Shown in pieces: positions 43,932-52,857 of a stretch of 64,000 bases of DNA (position 1 is its first letter; every line of letters starts with the position of its first letter). Source of the stretch: Contendibacter sp031732755 (GTDB taxonomy: Bacteria; Pseudomonadota; Gammaproteobacteria; Competibacterales; Competibacteraceae). The stretch lies in NCBI GenBank assembly GCA_031732755.1, contig JAVMKI010000029.1:1-64000 (forward strand), read 5' to 3'. The position numbers and the translations under genes are program-made. Below the pieces are notes generated by a model. It saw only the letters and a program-made list of their open reading frames with translations, did no database searches and was not told the origin of the DNA.

Positions 43932-44384
43932 TCAGTCCTTCAGTGTCCCCAGAAACTTGATGATCCGGGCGCGTTCCCCAGCGTCCATCACATGGATCGT
44001 TTTGGTGGTGCCCGGCAGGAATTGGCTGGGATTGGCGAGATACGCGTCCAACTCCTTCACGGTCCAGGTTCCACCCGCCGTGGCGAGCGCCTGGGAATAC
44101 CCATAGCCTTTCGCCCCCGCCTTGGGCGCGCCGACGATGCCCCACAACGTGGGCGCGACTCGCCAGGGCGCGCCTTTTTCCAGGCTGTGACAGACGACGC
44201 ACTGTCCGGCCGGCCCGTCCCAGCCCGCCGGCTTCGCGGCGTAGCGGAGATTTTCCTCGGCCAAGGCAGGCGCGATCAGGCCGGCAAAAAGTCCTGAAGC
44301 TGGACCGTTGCTCCCCAACATCCCCACCGTCATCAACGAGGCCATGGTGATGGCCGCACTGGACCAGGTCCACGATTCGCACAT
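43932..44384 (-). CDS. Periplasmic class I c-type cytochrome
   Basis: The 150-residue product has an N-terminal hydrophobic export segment ending GLIAPALAEE. The single haem-binding motif is CVVCH. The rest follows class I cytochromes: APTLWGIVGAPKAGAKGYGYSQAL, GGTWTVKELDAYLANPSQFLPG, and a Met in IHVMDAGERARIIKFLGTLKD as candidate sixth ligand. ATG 44384 has GAGGA 7 bp upstream. It is transcribed divergently from the hydrogenase operon (200 bp apart), so a role as electron carrier near the hydrogenase is possible but inferred. Confidence 0.9.
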   Translation of the reverse strand: MCESWTWSSAAITMASLMTVGMLGSNGPASGLFAGLIAPALAEENLRYAAKPAGWDGPAGQCVVCHSLEKGAPWRVAPTLWGIVGAPKAGAKGYGYSQALATAGGTWTVKELDAYLANPSQFLPGTTKTIHVMDAGERARIIKFLGTLKD

Positions 44385-44583
44385 GTCGCAATCCTCAACG
44401 TTAATTTCGCTTGACGAAATTTGAACTATATTTTCAAAGCAATTATAGCGACAGGTTGCAGGCATCCTCGCGGGTTCACCGGGAATTGGTTCTTTCCGGA
44501 GCGGGTAGAGGCCAGTTTCGGGCGCGCGAGTATCCACTGGCTTCCATCCATATCAGTCTGGCTCTAGCAAAGGGGGCGCATTG

Positions 44584-45759
44584 ATGGATTTCGTCAACGA
44601 CTACGATCTCGAAGCCGATACGGTTCAAAACTTGGATGGTTATCAAGGGGCGCTTGGCGGACTGACGCGCCGCCAGTTTCTCAAATACTGCACCGGGGTT
44701 GCGGCGACCCTGGGCCTGTCCTCCTGGATGGGCGTTCGCATCGCCGAGGCCGCCACCGCCGCAACCAGACCACCGGTCGTCTGGCTGTCGGCGCAGGAGT
44801 GCACCGGCTGCACCGAGTCGTTGCTGCGCGCCTACCACCCGACGCTCGAAACCCTGATCCTCGACATGATCTCCCTCGACTATCACGAGGCCCTTTGTGT
44901 TGGAGCGGGTCATCAGGCCGAGGCGTATAAGGCCAAGTCCATGAAGGAGAATTGGGGCAAGTTCGTGCTGGTGGTGGACGGCTCGATCCCGACCAGGGAT
45001 GGGGGCATTTACTGCATGGTCGCCGGCAAGCCGATTTTGGAGGCGGTCAAGGAAGCGGCGGACGGCGCGGCGGCGATCATCGCCATCGGCTCTTGCGCGT
45101 CCTGGGGCGGCGTCCCGTCGAGTGATCCCAACCCGACCTTGGCGAAACCGGTGCATGAAGTGCTCCCAGGTAAGACGGTCATCAACATCCCCGGTTGTCC
45201 GCCCAATCCCTACAACTTTCTCTCCACCGTTCTTCATCTGCTGACCTTTGGCGGACCGCCGGCGCTGGATGTGAAGAATCGGCCCAAGTTCGCCTACGGC
45301 CGGTTGATTCACGAAAACTGCGAACGGCGTCCGCATTTCGACGCTGGCCGCTTTGCCTTGGAATTTGGCGATTATGGCCACCGCCTGGGTTTCTGCTTGT
45401 ACAAACTGGGCTGCAAGGGGCCGGAAACCTACGCCAACTGTCCCGCCATCGGTTTTGGCGATGTCGGCGAGGGGAATTGGCCAGTGGGCATCGGCCATCC
45501 CTGCTTTGGCTGTGTCGAGCAGGGCGTCGGCTTTACCAAGCCGCTTCACGCGCTGTCCACGGTCAAGACCTATGCGCCGCCGACCGCTTTTCCGGTGGTG
45601 AACGCCCCCAAGGGTGAGGGCGTCAGCCCGACCGCCGCCGCGATTGTCGCTGGGGTCGCCGGGCTGGGGGTGGGCGCGGGTGCGATGGCCTGGCGCGGCA
45701 TGGGCGATGGCGAGACGGAATCGGATCGCGATGGCGGCCAGGGAGGGGGATCGTCATGA
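44584..45759 (+). CDS. hybO: [NiFe]-hydrogenase small subunit (Tat-exported)
   Basis: Electron-transfer subunit carrying three FeS clusters of a membrane-bound H2-uptake enzyme. The 391-residue product starts with a twin-arginine signal (LTRRQFLKYCTGVAATLGL). Cluster ligands are seen in SAQECTGCTESLL, GSCASWGG, NIPGCPPNP, and in the distal region GFCLYKLGCKGPETYANCP and HPCFGCVE. A C-terminal hydrophobic helix (AAAIVAGVAGLGVGAGAMAW) anchors it. AAAGGGGGC precedes ATG 44584. First gene of hybOABCD; the order matches group 1c (Hyd-2) enzymes. Confidence 0.95.
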   Translation: MDFVNDYDLEADTVQNLDGYQGALGGLTRRQFLKYCTGVAATLGLSSWMGVRIAEAATAATRPPVVWLSAQECTGCTESLLRAYHPTLETLILDMISLDYHEALCVGAGHQAEAYKAKSMKENWGKFVLVVDGSIPTRDGGIYCMVAGKPILEAVKEAADGAAAIIAIGSCASWGGVPSSDPNPTLAKPVHEVLPGKTVINIPGCPPNPYNFLSTVLHLLTFGGPPALDVKNRPKFAYGRLIHENCERRPHFDAGRFALEFGDYGHRLGFCLYKLGCKGPETYANCPAIGFGDVGEGNWPVGIGHPCFGCVEQGVGFTKPLHALSTVKTYAPPTAFPVVNAPKGEGVSPTAAAIVAGVAGLGVGAGAMAWRGMGDGETESDRDGGQGGGSS

Positions 45760-46844
45760 CCATGAATCGTCGCCAGTTTTTACGAGGCGCCGCGGGCGCG
45801 GTCGCTGCCGCCGCCGCGCCGGTCGCCGAGGCCACCGCGCCTTTCGCGCCGCGCGAACCGAAGTCATTGCCTCCGAAAGCCATCGGGATGCTGTACGACT
45901 CGACCTTGTGCATCGGCTGCAAGGCCTGTGTCGCCGCCTGCAAGGAGGCCAACGGCAAACCGGTCGAGCAACCGCAACGCTTGACGCAATGGAACGAAGG
46001 CACCTGGGATACGGCGGAGGACATTTCCGGCAAGACCCTGAACGTGATCCGGGTCTACCAGAATGGCGCGATGGCCGAGAAAGATCGGGAGATCGACGGC
46101 TACGCCTTCGTCAAGCGCCATTGTCTGCATTGTGTCGATCCGTCCTGTATCTCGGTCTGCCCAGTGAGCGCGATGCAAAAGAACCCGCTGACGGGCGTTG
46201 TCACCCACAATCCCGATGCCTGCATTGGTTGTCGCTATTGCGTATACGGCTGTCCGTTCAACGTGCCGCAATACCAGTTCGACGAACCGCTGGGCCGAAT
46301 CGCCAAATGCCAGTTGTGCAATCACCTGCTCAAGGAAAATCCACTTTTTTCCAGTCATGGGGATTCGCCAAAAGCTCTTTCGGGTACCTCGGCGACCGCT
46401 TTGTGGAAGTACAGCCGGATTCCGGCCTGCTGCGATGTCTGTCCGACCGGCGCGTCGCTGTTCGGCTGGGTCGACGAGTTGCAGGCGGAAGCGGAACGGC
46501 GGCTGGCGCGCAAACCTGGCGAGCCGTACGAATTCCCGCGTGGCCTGCTGGGCGGCGACCGCCCGACCCACGTGGCGCCGGTCGGCCACTATCAACCGCA
46601 TGTCTACGGTGAAAAGGAAGCGGGCGGTACGCAGGTGCGCTACTTGACCGGCGTGCCCCACGAGAAGCTGGGTTTGCCCAAGTTGCCCGATCATTCGTTC
46701 GCCGCGGTTTCCGAAGGAATGCAGCATACCTTGTACAAGGGCCTGGTCGCGCCGCTGGCCTTGCTTGGCGGGCTGGTGGTCTTGGCCCGACGCGGCGTGA
46801 AGGGTGACGAAACCCGGAACGATGATGGGGGGCAGTCGTCATGA
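45756..46844 (+). CDS. hybA: Hydrogenase-2 ferredoxin-like subunit
   Basis: Periplasmic FeS protein that links the hydrogenase to its membrane partner. The 362-residue product has a Tat signal (NRRQFLRGAAGA). It carries four [4Fe-4S] cysteine sets: CIGCKACVAACKEAN, CLHCVDPSCISVCP, CIGCRYCVYGCPF and CQLCNH with CCDVCPTGA. A C-terminal membrane anchor lies near GLVAPLALLGGLVVLARRG. The start overlaps hybO (ATGA), and hybB overlaps its stop. Confidence 0.94.
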   Translation: MTMNRRQFLRGAAGAVAAAAAPVAEATAPFAPREPKSLPPKAIGMLYDSTLCIGCKACVAACKEANGKPVEQPQRLTQWNEGTWDTAEDISGKTLNVIRVYQNGAMAEKDREIDGYAFVKRHCLHCVDPSCISVCPVSAMQKNPLTGVVTHNPDACIGCRYCVYGCPFNVPQYQFDEPLGRIAKCQLCNHLLKENPLFSSHGDSPKALSGTSATALWKYSRIPACCDVCPTGASLFGWVDELQAEAERRLARKPGEPYEFPRGLLGGDRPTHVAPVGHYQPHVYGEKEAGGTQVRYLTGVPHEKLGLPKLPDHSFAAVSEGMQHTLYKGLVAPLALLGGLVVLARRGVKGDETRNDDGGQSS

Positions 46845-48022
46845 CGGCCATCACGCACCGACCGCTGGGTCGCCAGGTCGTTACCAAGCCGTTCCTGATT
46901 CTCGGCGTCTTCGTCCTCATCGCCGCGTATTTCATCCTGCGCCGTTTTCTGTTTGGCATGGGCGATGTGTCGAACATGAGCAACGGCTATCCCATCGGCA
47001 TTTGGGTGGCGCTGGATGTGGTGATCGGCACCGCTTTCGGTTGTGGTGGGTTCGCCATGGCGTTGCTGGTCTACATCTTCAATCGGAAGGTTTACCACCC
47101 GTTGATGCGGCCCGCCCTGCTCGGCGGAGTGTTCGGCTACACCCTGGCTGGCTTGGCGGTGATGATCGATCTGGGCCGCTACTGGAACGCCTTTAACCTG
47201 TTGCTGCCCTGGTACGCTCAGCCCAATTCGGTAATTTTCGAAGTGGCGCTGTGCGTCATGGCCTACATCACTGTGTTGTGGTTGGAATTCTGGCCGACGT
47301 TTCTGGAACGAATGCCGGCGGCGTTCAAGCAGCGGTACGGGCTCGACAAATTGCAGGCCTTCCTGAAACGGTACATGTACGTGCTGATCGCGCTGGGGGT
47401 ACTGTTGCCGACCATGCATCAATCCTCGCTGGGGTCGGTGTTGTTGATTCTCGGTTCCAAGCTTTCGCCGTTGTGGTACACGATCTGGTTGCCGCTGCTC
47501 TATCTGATGTCGGCGTTGACCATGGGCTACGGTGTGGTGATGCTGGAGGCCACGCTGGTGCAACGCGCGTTCAAGACACCGTTGGAGGTGGCGTTGTTCG
47601 CGCGTCTGACGCGGGTCATGACCGGTTTGCTGGTGGGTTATCTGGTGCTGCGCTGGGGCGATCTGCTCTATCGCGGTCATCTTGGCCGCGCCTTCGCCGG
47701 GGACTGGGACGGCAATCTGTTCCTGGTCGAGACCGTGCTTTTCCTGGTGCCCGTTTTCGTGCTCCTCTCGCGCCGCCGCGCCAGCCAGCGCTGGCAGTTC
47801 CTGGCGGCAATCAGCCTGCTCGCCGGTGGTTCGCTGTATCGGCTCGATTCCTATCTGATGGCGGTGCAGCCCGGCAACGGCTGGACCTACTTCCCCTCGG
47901 CCCCGGAGCTGATGATCACCATCGGGGTCGTTTGCCTGGAAATCATGCTGTATCTACTGTTCATCAAGACCTTGCCGGTATTGCCCGGCAGCGCCGCTGA
48001 ATCCCAAAGGAGACCGTCATGA
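46841..48022 (+). CDS. hybB: Hydrogenase-2 integral membrane quinone-reducing subunit
   Basis: NrfD/HybB-family membrane subunit that passes electrons from the FeS subunit to quinone. The 393-residue product shows about ten hydrophobic helices, with the early cytoplasmic segment VTKPFLILGVFVLIAAYFILRRF and the conserved LGRYWNAFNLLLPWYAQPNSV. The end overlaps hybC (ATGA). HybB is not known to need haem, so this enzyme would couple H2 oxidation to the quinone pool without a cytochrome b. Confidence 0.93.
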   Translation: MTAITHRPLGRQVVTKPFLILGVFVLIAAYFILRRFLFGMGDVSNMSNGYPIGIWVALDVVIGTAFGCGGFAMALLVYIFNRKVYHPLMRPALLGGVFGYTLAGLAVMIDLGRYWNAFNLLLPWYAQPNSVIFEVALCVMAYITVLWLEFWPTFLERMPAAFKQRYGLDKLQAFLKRYMYVLIALGVLLPTMHQSSLGSVLLILGSKLSPLWYTIWLPLLYLMSALTMGYGVVMLEATLVQRAFKTPLEVALFARLTRVMTGLLVGYLVLRWGDLLYRGHLGRAFAGDWDGNLFLVETVLFLVPVFVLLSRRRASQRWQFLAAISLLAGGSLYRLDSYLMAVQPGNGWTYFPSAPELMITIGVVCLEIMLYLLFIKTLPVLPGSAAESQRRPS

Positions 48023-49725
48023 CCCGAATTAGCATTGACCCCATCACCCGTATCGAGGGTCATCTGCGAATTGACTGCGAGGTGGAAAACGGCAAGGTAA
48101 GCCGAGCATGGTCATCGGGACAGATGTGGCGTGGCATCGAAATCATTCTGCAAGGTCGCGATCCGCGCGACGCCTGGGTGTTCGCCCAGCGCATCTGCGG
48201 CGTGTGCACCACGGTCCACGCCATCGTCTCGGTGCGCGCGGTCGAAAATGCCCTGGATCTGGAAGTCCCGCTCAACGCCCAGTACATCCGCAATCTGATC
48301 ATCACGGCGCACGGCATTCACGACCACATCGTGCATTTCTACCAACTGGCGGCGCTGGACTGGGTGGATATCGTCTCGGCATTGTCCGCCGATCCCGCCG
48401 CCGCGGCAAAGCTGGGCGCTAGCTTGTCCGACTACCGGCGCAATGGCGTCCAGGAGATCCGTCAGATTCAAGACAAGCTCAAGGCGTTCGTCGGCACGGG
48501 ACAACTGGGCGTGTTCGCCAGCGGCTACTGGGGTCACCCGGCGATGAAATTGCCGCCGGAAGTCAACCTGTTGGCGGCGACCCATTATTTCCACGCGCTG
48601 GAATACCAGCGCATCGCCAATCGGATCGTCGCCATTCTGGGCGGCAAGACGCCGCACATTCAGAATCTGGCCGTCGGTGGGGTGGCCAACCCGATCAATC
48701 CGGACAGTCAGTCCACCCTGACCCTGGAACGGCTGTTTGCGATCAAGGCGGAGATCGACAAGCTCGGCGAGTTTGTCAACCAGGCGATGATCCCCGACGT
48801 GGCGGCGGTGGGTGCGCTCTACGCCGACTGGACCCAATACGGGGCGGGCGTCACCGATTATCTGTCGGTGCCTGACCTACCACTGGATACCAAGGGAACC
48901 CGGTTCGAACTACCCGGTGGTTACATCGCCAAGGGGGATTTGGCGACGTTCAAGCCGATTACCAGTTATCAGGATGGTTATTTCCGCGATGGGGTGAAGG
49001 AAAGCGTCAAGCACGCCTGGTATCAATACAAGAGCGGCGATCAGGCCCGTCATCCCTATGAAGGGCAGACGCATCCCCAGCCCACCGATTTTCACGACAA
49101 CGGCAAATATTCCTGGATCAAGGCGCCCGGTTTCCATGGCCAGCGGGCGCAGGTGGGGCCACTGGCGAACGTGCTGGCGATGGTTGCCGCCGGCCACGAA
49201 CCGACCCAACGCCATCTCAACCGGGTGCTGACGATGGCCAGTTCCGTTGCCGGCAGCAAAATTCCCGTGGAGGCGTTGCATTCCACCATCGGCCGCATCG
49301 CCGCGCGGGCGGTACGGTGCGCGGTGCTGCTGGAAGCGCTACAAAATCAATGGCAACTGTTGATCAATAACATTGCCAAAGGCGATTTCGATACTTTTAA
49401 CCGCCCGGTATTCCCCAAGGGCGAGGTTCGTGGTTTCGGCTATCACGAAGCGCCGCGTGGGGTATTGTCGCACTGGACCGTGATCGAGGACGGCAAGATC
49501 AAGAACTATCAAGCGGTGGTGCCAAGTACGTGGAATGCCGGGCCGCGCGATGACGCCGACGCGCCAGGGCCTTATGAAGCCGCGTTGTTGGATAACCCGG
49601 TTGCCAATCCCGAACAGCCGTTGGAAGTACTGCGCACGATCCATTCCTTCGATCCCTGCATCGCCTGCGCGGTGCATCTGATGGACACCGAGCGCCAGAC
49701 CAGCGTTCGAGTGCAGGCGATTTGA
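48019..49725 (+). CDS. hybC: [NiFe]-hydrogenase large subunit
   Basis: Holds the NiFe(CN)2CO active site of the uptake hydrogenase. The 568-residue product has the L1 motif RICGVCTTVHA and the C-terminal L2 motif DPCIACAVH. The 15 residues after the final His (LMDTERQTSVRVQAI) should be clipped by the endopeptidase HybD, whose gene starts right after the stop. Four cysteines for nickel are intact, so the enzyme looks functional. Confidence 0.96.
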   Translation: MTRISIDPITRIEGHLRIDCEVENGKVSRAWSSGQMWRGIEIILQGRDPRDAWVFAQRICGVCTTVHAIVSVRAVENALDLEVPLNAQYIRNLIITAHGIHDHIVHFYQLAALDWVDIVSALSADPAAAAKLGASLSDYRRNGVQEIRQIQDKLKAFVGTGQLGVFASGYWGHPAMKLPPEVNLLAATHYFHALEYQRIANRIVAILGGKTPHIQNLAVGGVANPINPDSQSTLTLERLFAIKAEIDKLGEFVNQAMIPDVAAVGALYADWTQYGAGVTDYLSVPDLPLDTKGTRFELPGGYIAKGDLATFKPITSYQDGYFRDGVKESVKHAWYQYKSGDQARHPYEGQTHPQPTDFHDNGKYSWIKAPGFHGQRAQVGPLANVLAMVAAGHEPTQRHLNRVLTMASSVAGSKIPVEALHSTIGRIAARAVRCAVLLEALQNQWQLLINNIAKGDFDTFNRPVFPKGEVRGFGYHEAPRGVLSHWTVIEDGKIKNYQAVVPSTWNAGPRDDADAPGPYEAALLDNPVANPEQPLEVLRTIHSFDPCIACAVHLMDTERQTSVRVQAI

Positions 49726-50259
49726 ATGAGAACGCTGGTATTGGGCCTCGGCAATATCCTACTCCGCGATGAAGGCGTCGGAGTGCGGGTAGTCGAGGCC
49801 TTGGTCGAACGGTACGTGTTGCCGACGGAGGTTGAGGTCGTGGACGGCGGTACTGCCGGCATGGACCTGCTGAATACGCTCGCGGATTGCGATCATCTGT
49901 TGATTTGTGACGCGGTGCGAATCAGCGAGCGGCCAGGTTCGGTGGTGAAACTCGCCGACGCGCAAGTGCCGGCGCTGTTTCAGACGCGGTGCTCGCCGCA
50001 CCAACTGGGTTTGAGCGACCTGCTGGCGGTGCTGACGCTCACCGGCGAAGCCCCCGCCACGCTGACCCTGATTGGTATCGTACCCGCCGACTTGGGGTTG
50101 GGCCTCGAACTGTCGCCCGAAGTGGCGGCGGCGGTCGAACCGGCGGTCGAGCATTTAGTGGCGGAATTACGCGGGTTCGGTTATTCGCTTCGACCGAAAC
50201 ATTCGCGACCATCCGAGTCGTGCGCGCGCACTGTTTGGGGTTCGACTTCGCTACCGTGA
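49726..50259 (+). CDS. hybD: Hydrogenase maturation protease
   Basis: Endopeptidase that removes the C-terminal peptide of the large subunit after nickel insertion. The 177-residue product starts RTLVLGLGNILLRDEGVGVR and shows the nickel-sensing acid and histidine positions: Glu in DEGVGV, Asp in LICDAV, and His in SPHQLGLSDLL. The ATG lies directly after the hybC stop. The last 20 residues look less conserved. Confidence 0.92.
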   Translation: MRTLVLGLGNILLRDEGVGVRVVEALVERYVLPTEVEVVDGGTAGMDLLNTLADCDHLLICDAVRISERPGSVVKLADAQVPALFQTRCSPHQLGLSDLLAVLTLTGEAPATLTLIGIVPADLGLGLELSPEVAAAVEPAVEHLVAELRGFGYSLRPKHSRPSESCARTVWGSTSLP

Positions 50260-50308
50260 CTTTAAATCAGGACGTTCGCGGACGGGCTGTTCTTGCAATT
50301 TAAGGTTG

Positions 50309-50881
50309 CTAGGTTGCAAGCCCTTGCGTTTCCCGTTCCCGTCCACGGTGAACATAATCTGGATACCAGCTCGTGAAAGCCGCCGTTCCAATGAGCAAGG
50401 TGTAGCTGATGACCTCGTATCCCAAATCAGACAGGATAAAATGCTCCAGCTTTCCCCAAGCCAGGATGGCGTTGATCGTGAAGACCAGGCCCCAAGCGGC
50501 GGCTATGACGGTGTTGGTTCTGATAAACAGCGGATTATTCCAGAGCGATGGATCGGTGTGTTCTCTGGCGTAATCCAGGGTAAAAGGTTTTCTGAGAACG
50601 ATGGTCAACCAAGTGCCCATGGCTAGTGCTCCGTTGGCTATTATCCCCATGTGCTGCGCGGTCCACATGTTGTTAAATCCCACCACGGCCAGCGTAGCGC
50701 CACTGAAGAAGATCAAGCCCACCCACAGGATGATGCCCCGGTGCAATCGGGTAATACCCATAACCATGCTTAAAATCAGTGCAACCACCAATCCAAGCTT
50801 GAGGCGAAACAGGCTGCCATGGGCAATGACAAGGAAGGAAAGCCATGGCAAGAAAGCCAACAGTAGTTTGAGAAACGACAT
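50309..50881 (-). CDS. Integral membrane protein, unknown
   Basis: A 190-residue protein with five or so hydrophobic helices: LLLAFLPWLSFLVIAHG, GLVVALILSMVMGI, GIILWVGLIFFSGATLAVVGF, IANGALAMGTWLTIVL and AAAWGLVFTINAILAWG. The soluble loop KPFTLDYAREHTDPSLWNNPLF is distinctive. The shape recalls septation-type (YciB-like) proteins but I do not recognise the family. It lies between the convergent hydrogenase operon and the peroxidase gene, on the opposite strand. Confidence 0.75.
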   Translation of the reverse strand: MSFLKLLLAFLPWLSFLVIAHGSLFRLKLGLVVALILSMVMGITRLHRGIILWVGLIFFSGATLAVVGFNNMWTAQHMGIIANGALAMGTWLTIVLRKPFTLDYAREHTDPSLWNNPLFIRTNTVIAAAWGLVFTINAILAWGKLEHFILSDLGYEVISYTLLIGTAAFTSWYPDYVHRGRERETQGLAT

Positions 50882-51558
50882 ATTTTTAATCCTCGGAAGT
50901 CATCGATTGAAGACATAGAAGACCAAATTTCATATTTTTGATCATCTCCACCGGCGCGGCCACGGCCTGGGCCGCCTTGCTGACGGTCCCGTGGGGGATC
51001 CCCTAGCGGTGAGCGTGGGTTTGGCCCACCAAGTCCTCAGTGGCGAGGGACAGTTCGGCGCTGTCGATGAAGTCAGCATGGTCGCGTATTTTTCGAGCAT
51101 CAATGCTCCACCTCGGGAACGGACGACGGGTATCGGATATGATTAACTGTATCCAGATTGTACCGAACTTTATATTGATCGTGTTTCCGCTTTGTCTTTG
51201 TTTGTCTTTGCATGGTGGTCTGGCGAGAATTTTGTCAATGAACGTGCAGTGCGGTGACCGGTCCTGGAATCTAGTGGGATGGCTAGTATCTGACTAATTC
51301 GCTTGCATTTTAATCATGGTTTTTCGGTGCTATGTTCATAATGTGGTATCGAAAGCCGAACCTGTCGTGAGACAGGGGCGGATAGTCGCGGGTCTTGAAT
51401 GCAGACAACCAAACCGCCGAGAGTGATCCGCGCGAAGATCACGGGAGGCAGCACGGCTTTTCGGATGGGCCTCGCCCGATTCTAGCCAGAGAAAGACGGC
51501 TTCCTCCCACCCTGGAAACATCAACGGGTGACTGTCCACCGAAACGGAGGAAGTTCCA
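50882..51558. other. Intergenic stretch with a possible gene remnant
   Basis: About 680 bp without an intact gene. On the minus strand, 51105 to 50886 reads like coding sequence, with segments such as IRDHADFIDSAELSLATEDLVGQTHAH, one in-frame stop (TAG), then GIPHGTVSKAAQAVAAPVEMIKN. It ends just before the membrane-protein gene. I do not recognise it. The rest has an inverted repeat GTGATC/GATCAC at 51423-51442 but nothing else I can name. Confidence 0.35.
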
Positions 51559-52659
51559 ATGCGCATGAAAATCATCATCCTGCCTTCGCTCCTAGGCTTG
51601 TTGCTGATGCCAGCAATGGGAGCAGCCCTGGAACCTATTGAGCAACTCGGTAAAGAAATCTTCTTCGACAAGAATTTGTCTCTGAAGGGCAACCAATCCT
51701 GCGCGTCTTGTCATGCGCCAGAGTCTGGCTGGACCGGACCTGATGCGAATATCAATGCCCAAGGCGCGGTCTACGAAGGATCTGAAGCCGGCAAATTCGG
51801 CAACCGCAAGCCACCGAGCGCCGCCTATGGTGGCGACAGCCCAACTTTGTCCCAGGATGCCAAGTCCCACGCTTGGGTGGGTGGCATGTTCTGGGACGGT
51901 CGGGCCACTGGCTGGGACCTTGGTGATCCCTTGGCCGAACAAGCCAAGGGCCCCTTCCTGAACCTGAGGGAGCAGGCCATTCCCACTGCGGAGACGCTGG
52001 TGGCCAAGATTCAAGCTTCCACCTACGCAAAGCTCTTTGCGGCGCAGTGCACGAGCATCGACATTACGGAACTCTACGATTGCGTCGGTCGCGCCATTGC
52101 AGCGTACGAGCGTTCGTCGGAGGTCAGTTCGTTCACCTCCAAGTACGATTACTGGCTAAAAGGGAAGGTCAAGCTGACCGCCGAGGAACACCTCGGCCGG
52201 GCGCTGTTCCAGGGTAAGGCCAAGTGCGCGGCTTGTCACACCATCAAGGGCAAACAACCGGTGTTTACCGACTTTACCTACGATAACCTGGGCTTCCCGA
52301 AGAACCCCGACAATCCAGTGTATGTTGAAAAACCAAACTTTATTGATAATGGTTTGGGCGGTTACCTTGGCGATTCGGCGGAAAATGGCAAACATAAAGT
52401 CCCGACGCTGCGTAATGTGGACCTACGGCCTGATAAAGGTTTCGTAAAAGCATATGGCCACAACGGCTATTTCAAGAGTCTCGAAGAGATCGTCCATTTC
52501 TACAATACACGCGATGTCCCCAGCGCGGGTTGGCCAGAACCAGAAGTTAGGGACAGCGTCAACACCAGTGAACTTGGTAACTTGGGTCTTACGGCAAAGG
52601 AAGAAGCCGCTATTGTGGCGTTTATGAAAACGTTGTCGGATGGCTATATACCCCAATAA
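51559..52659 (+). CDS. Di-haem cytochrome c peroxidase family protein
   Basis: Periplasmic enzyme that reduces H2O2 with electrons from cytochromes. The 366-residue product has a signal peptide (MRMKIIILPSLLGLLLMPAMGAA). It has two haem motifs, CASCH near residue 51 and CAACH near residue 225. The N-terminal haem segment reads EIFFDKNLSLKGNQSCASCH, and the second domain contains KHKVPTLRNVDLR and FYNTRDVP, as in MauG/CcpA-type peroxidases. GGAGGA precedes the ATG. It lies just upstream of hypD, with its own spacer. Confidence 0.92.
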   Translation: MRMKIIILPSLLGLLLMPAMGAALEPIEQLGKEIFFDKNLSLKGNQSCASCHAPESGWTGPDANINAQGAVYEGSEAGKFGNRKPPSAAYGGDSPTLSQDAKSHAWVGGMFWDGRATGWDLGDPLAEQAKGPFLNLREQAIPTAETLVAKIQASTYAKLFAAQCTSIDITELYDCVGRAIAAYERSSEVSSFTSKYDYWLKGKVKLTAEEHLGRALFQGKAKCAACHTIKGKQPVFTDFTYDNLGFPKNPDNPVYVEKPNFIDNGLGGYLGDSAENGKHKVPTLRNVDLRPDKGFVKAYGHNGYFKSLEEIVHFYNTRDVPSAGWPEPEVRDSVNTSELGNLGLTAKEEAAIVAFMKTLSDGYIPQ

Positions 52660-52857
52660 TCACTGAGCCATATTTACTGTAACCCCATAACCTCGCCGTC
52701 CTCCGGTCCAGACCCTTATTGAGCAAGGTTCGGGTGGCGGTGGGTTCCATGCTTTCTCGCGAGGACTGACTTTCAATTTGTCCGCGCGCGCCCTGGCAAA
52801 AGTCGCCGAACGAAGTAAGCTCTAATAAGTGACTCAACGGTACGGTGACTAACAGCC

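Noticed and set aside
44385..44583. Possible FNR or sigma-54 site in the cytochrome-hydrogenase spacer
   Set aside because: TTGACGAAATTTGA does not form an FNR palindrome, and TGGC motifs there lack a correctly spaced GC element.
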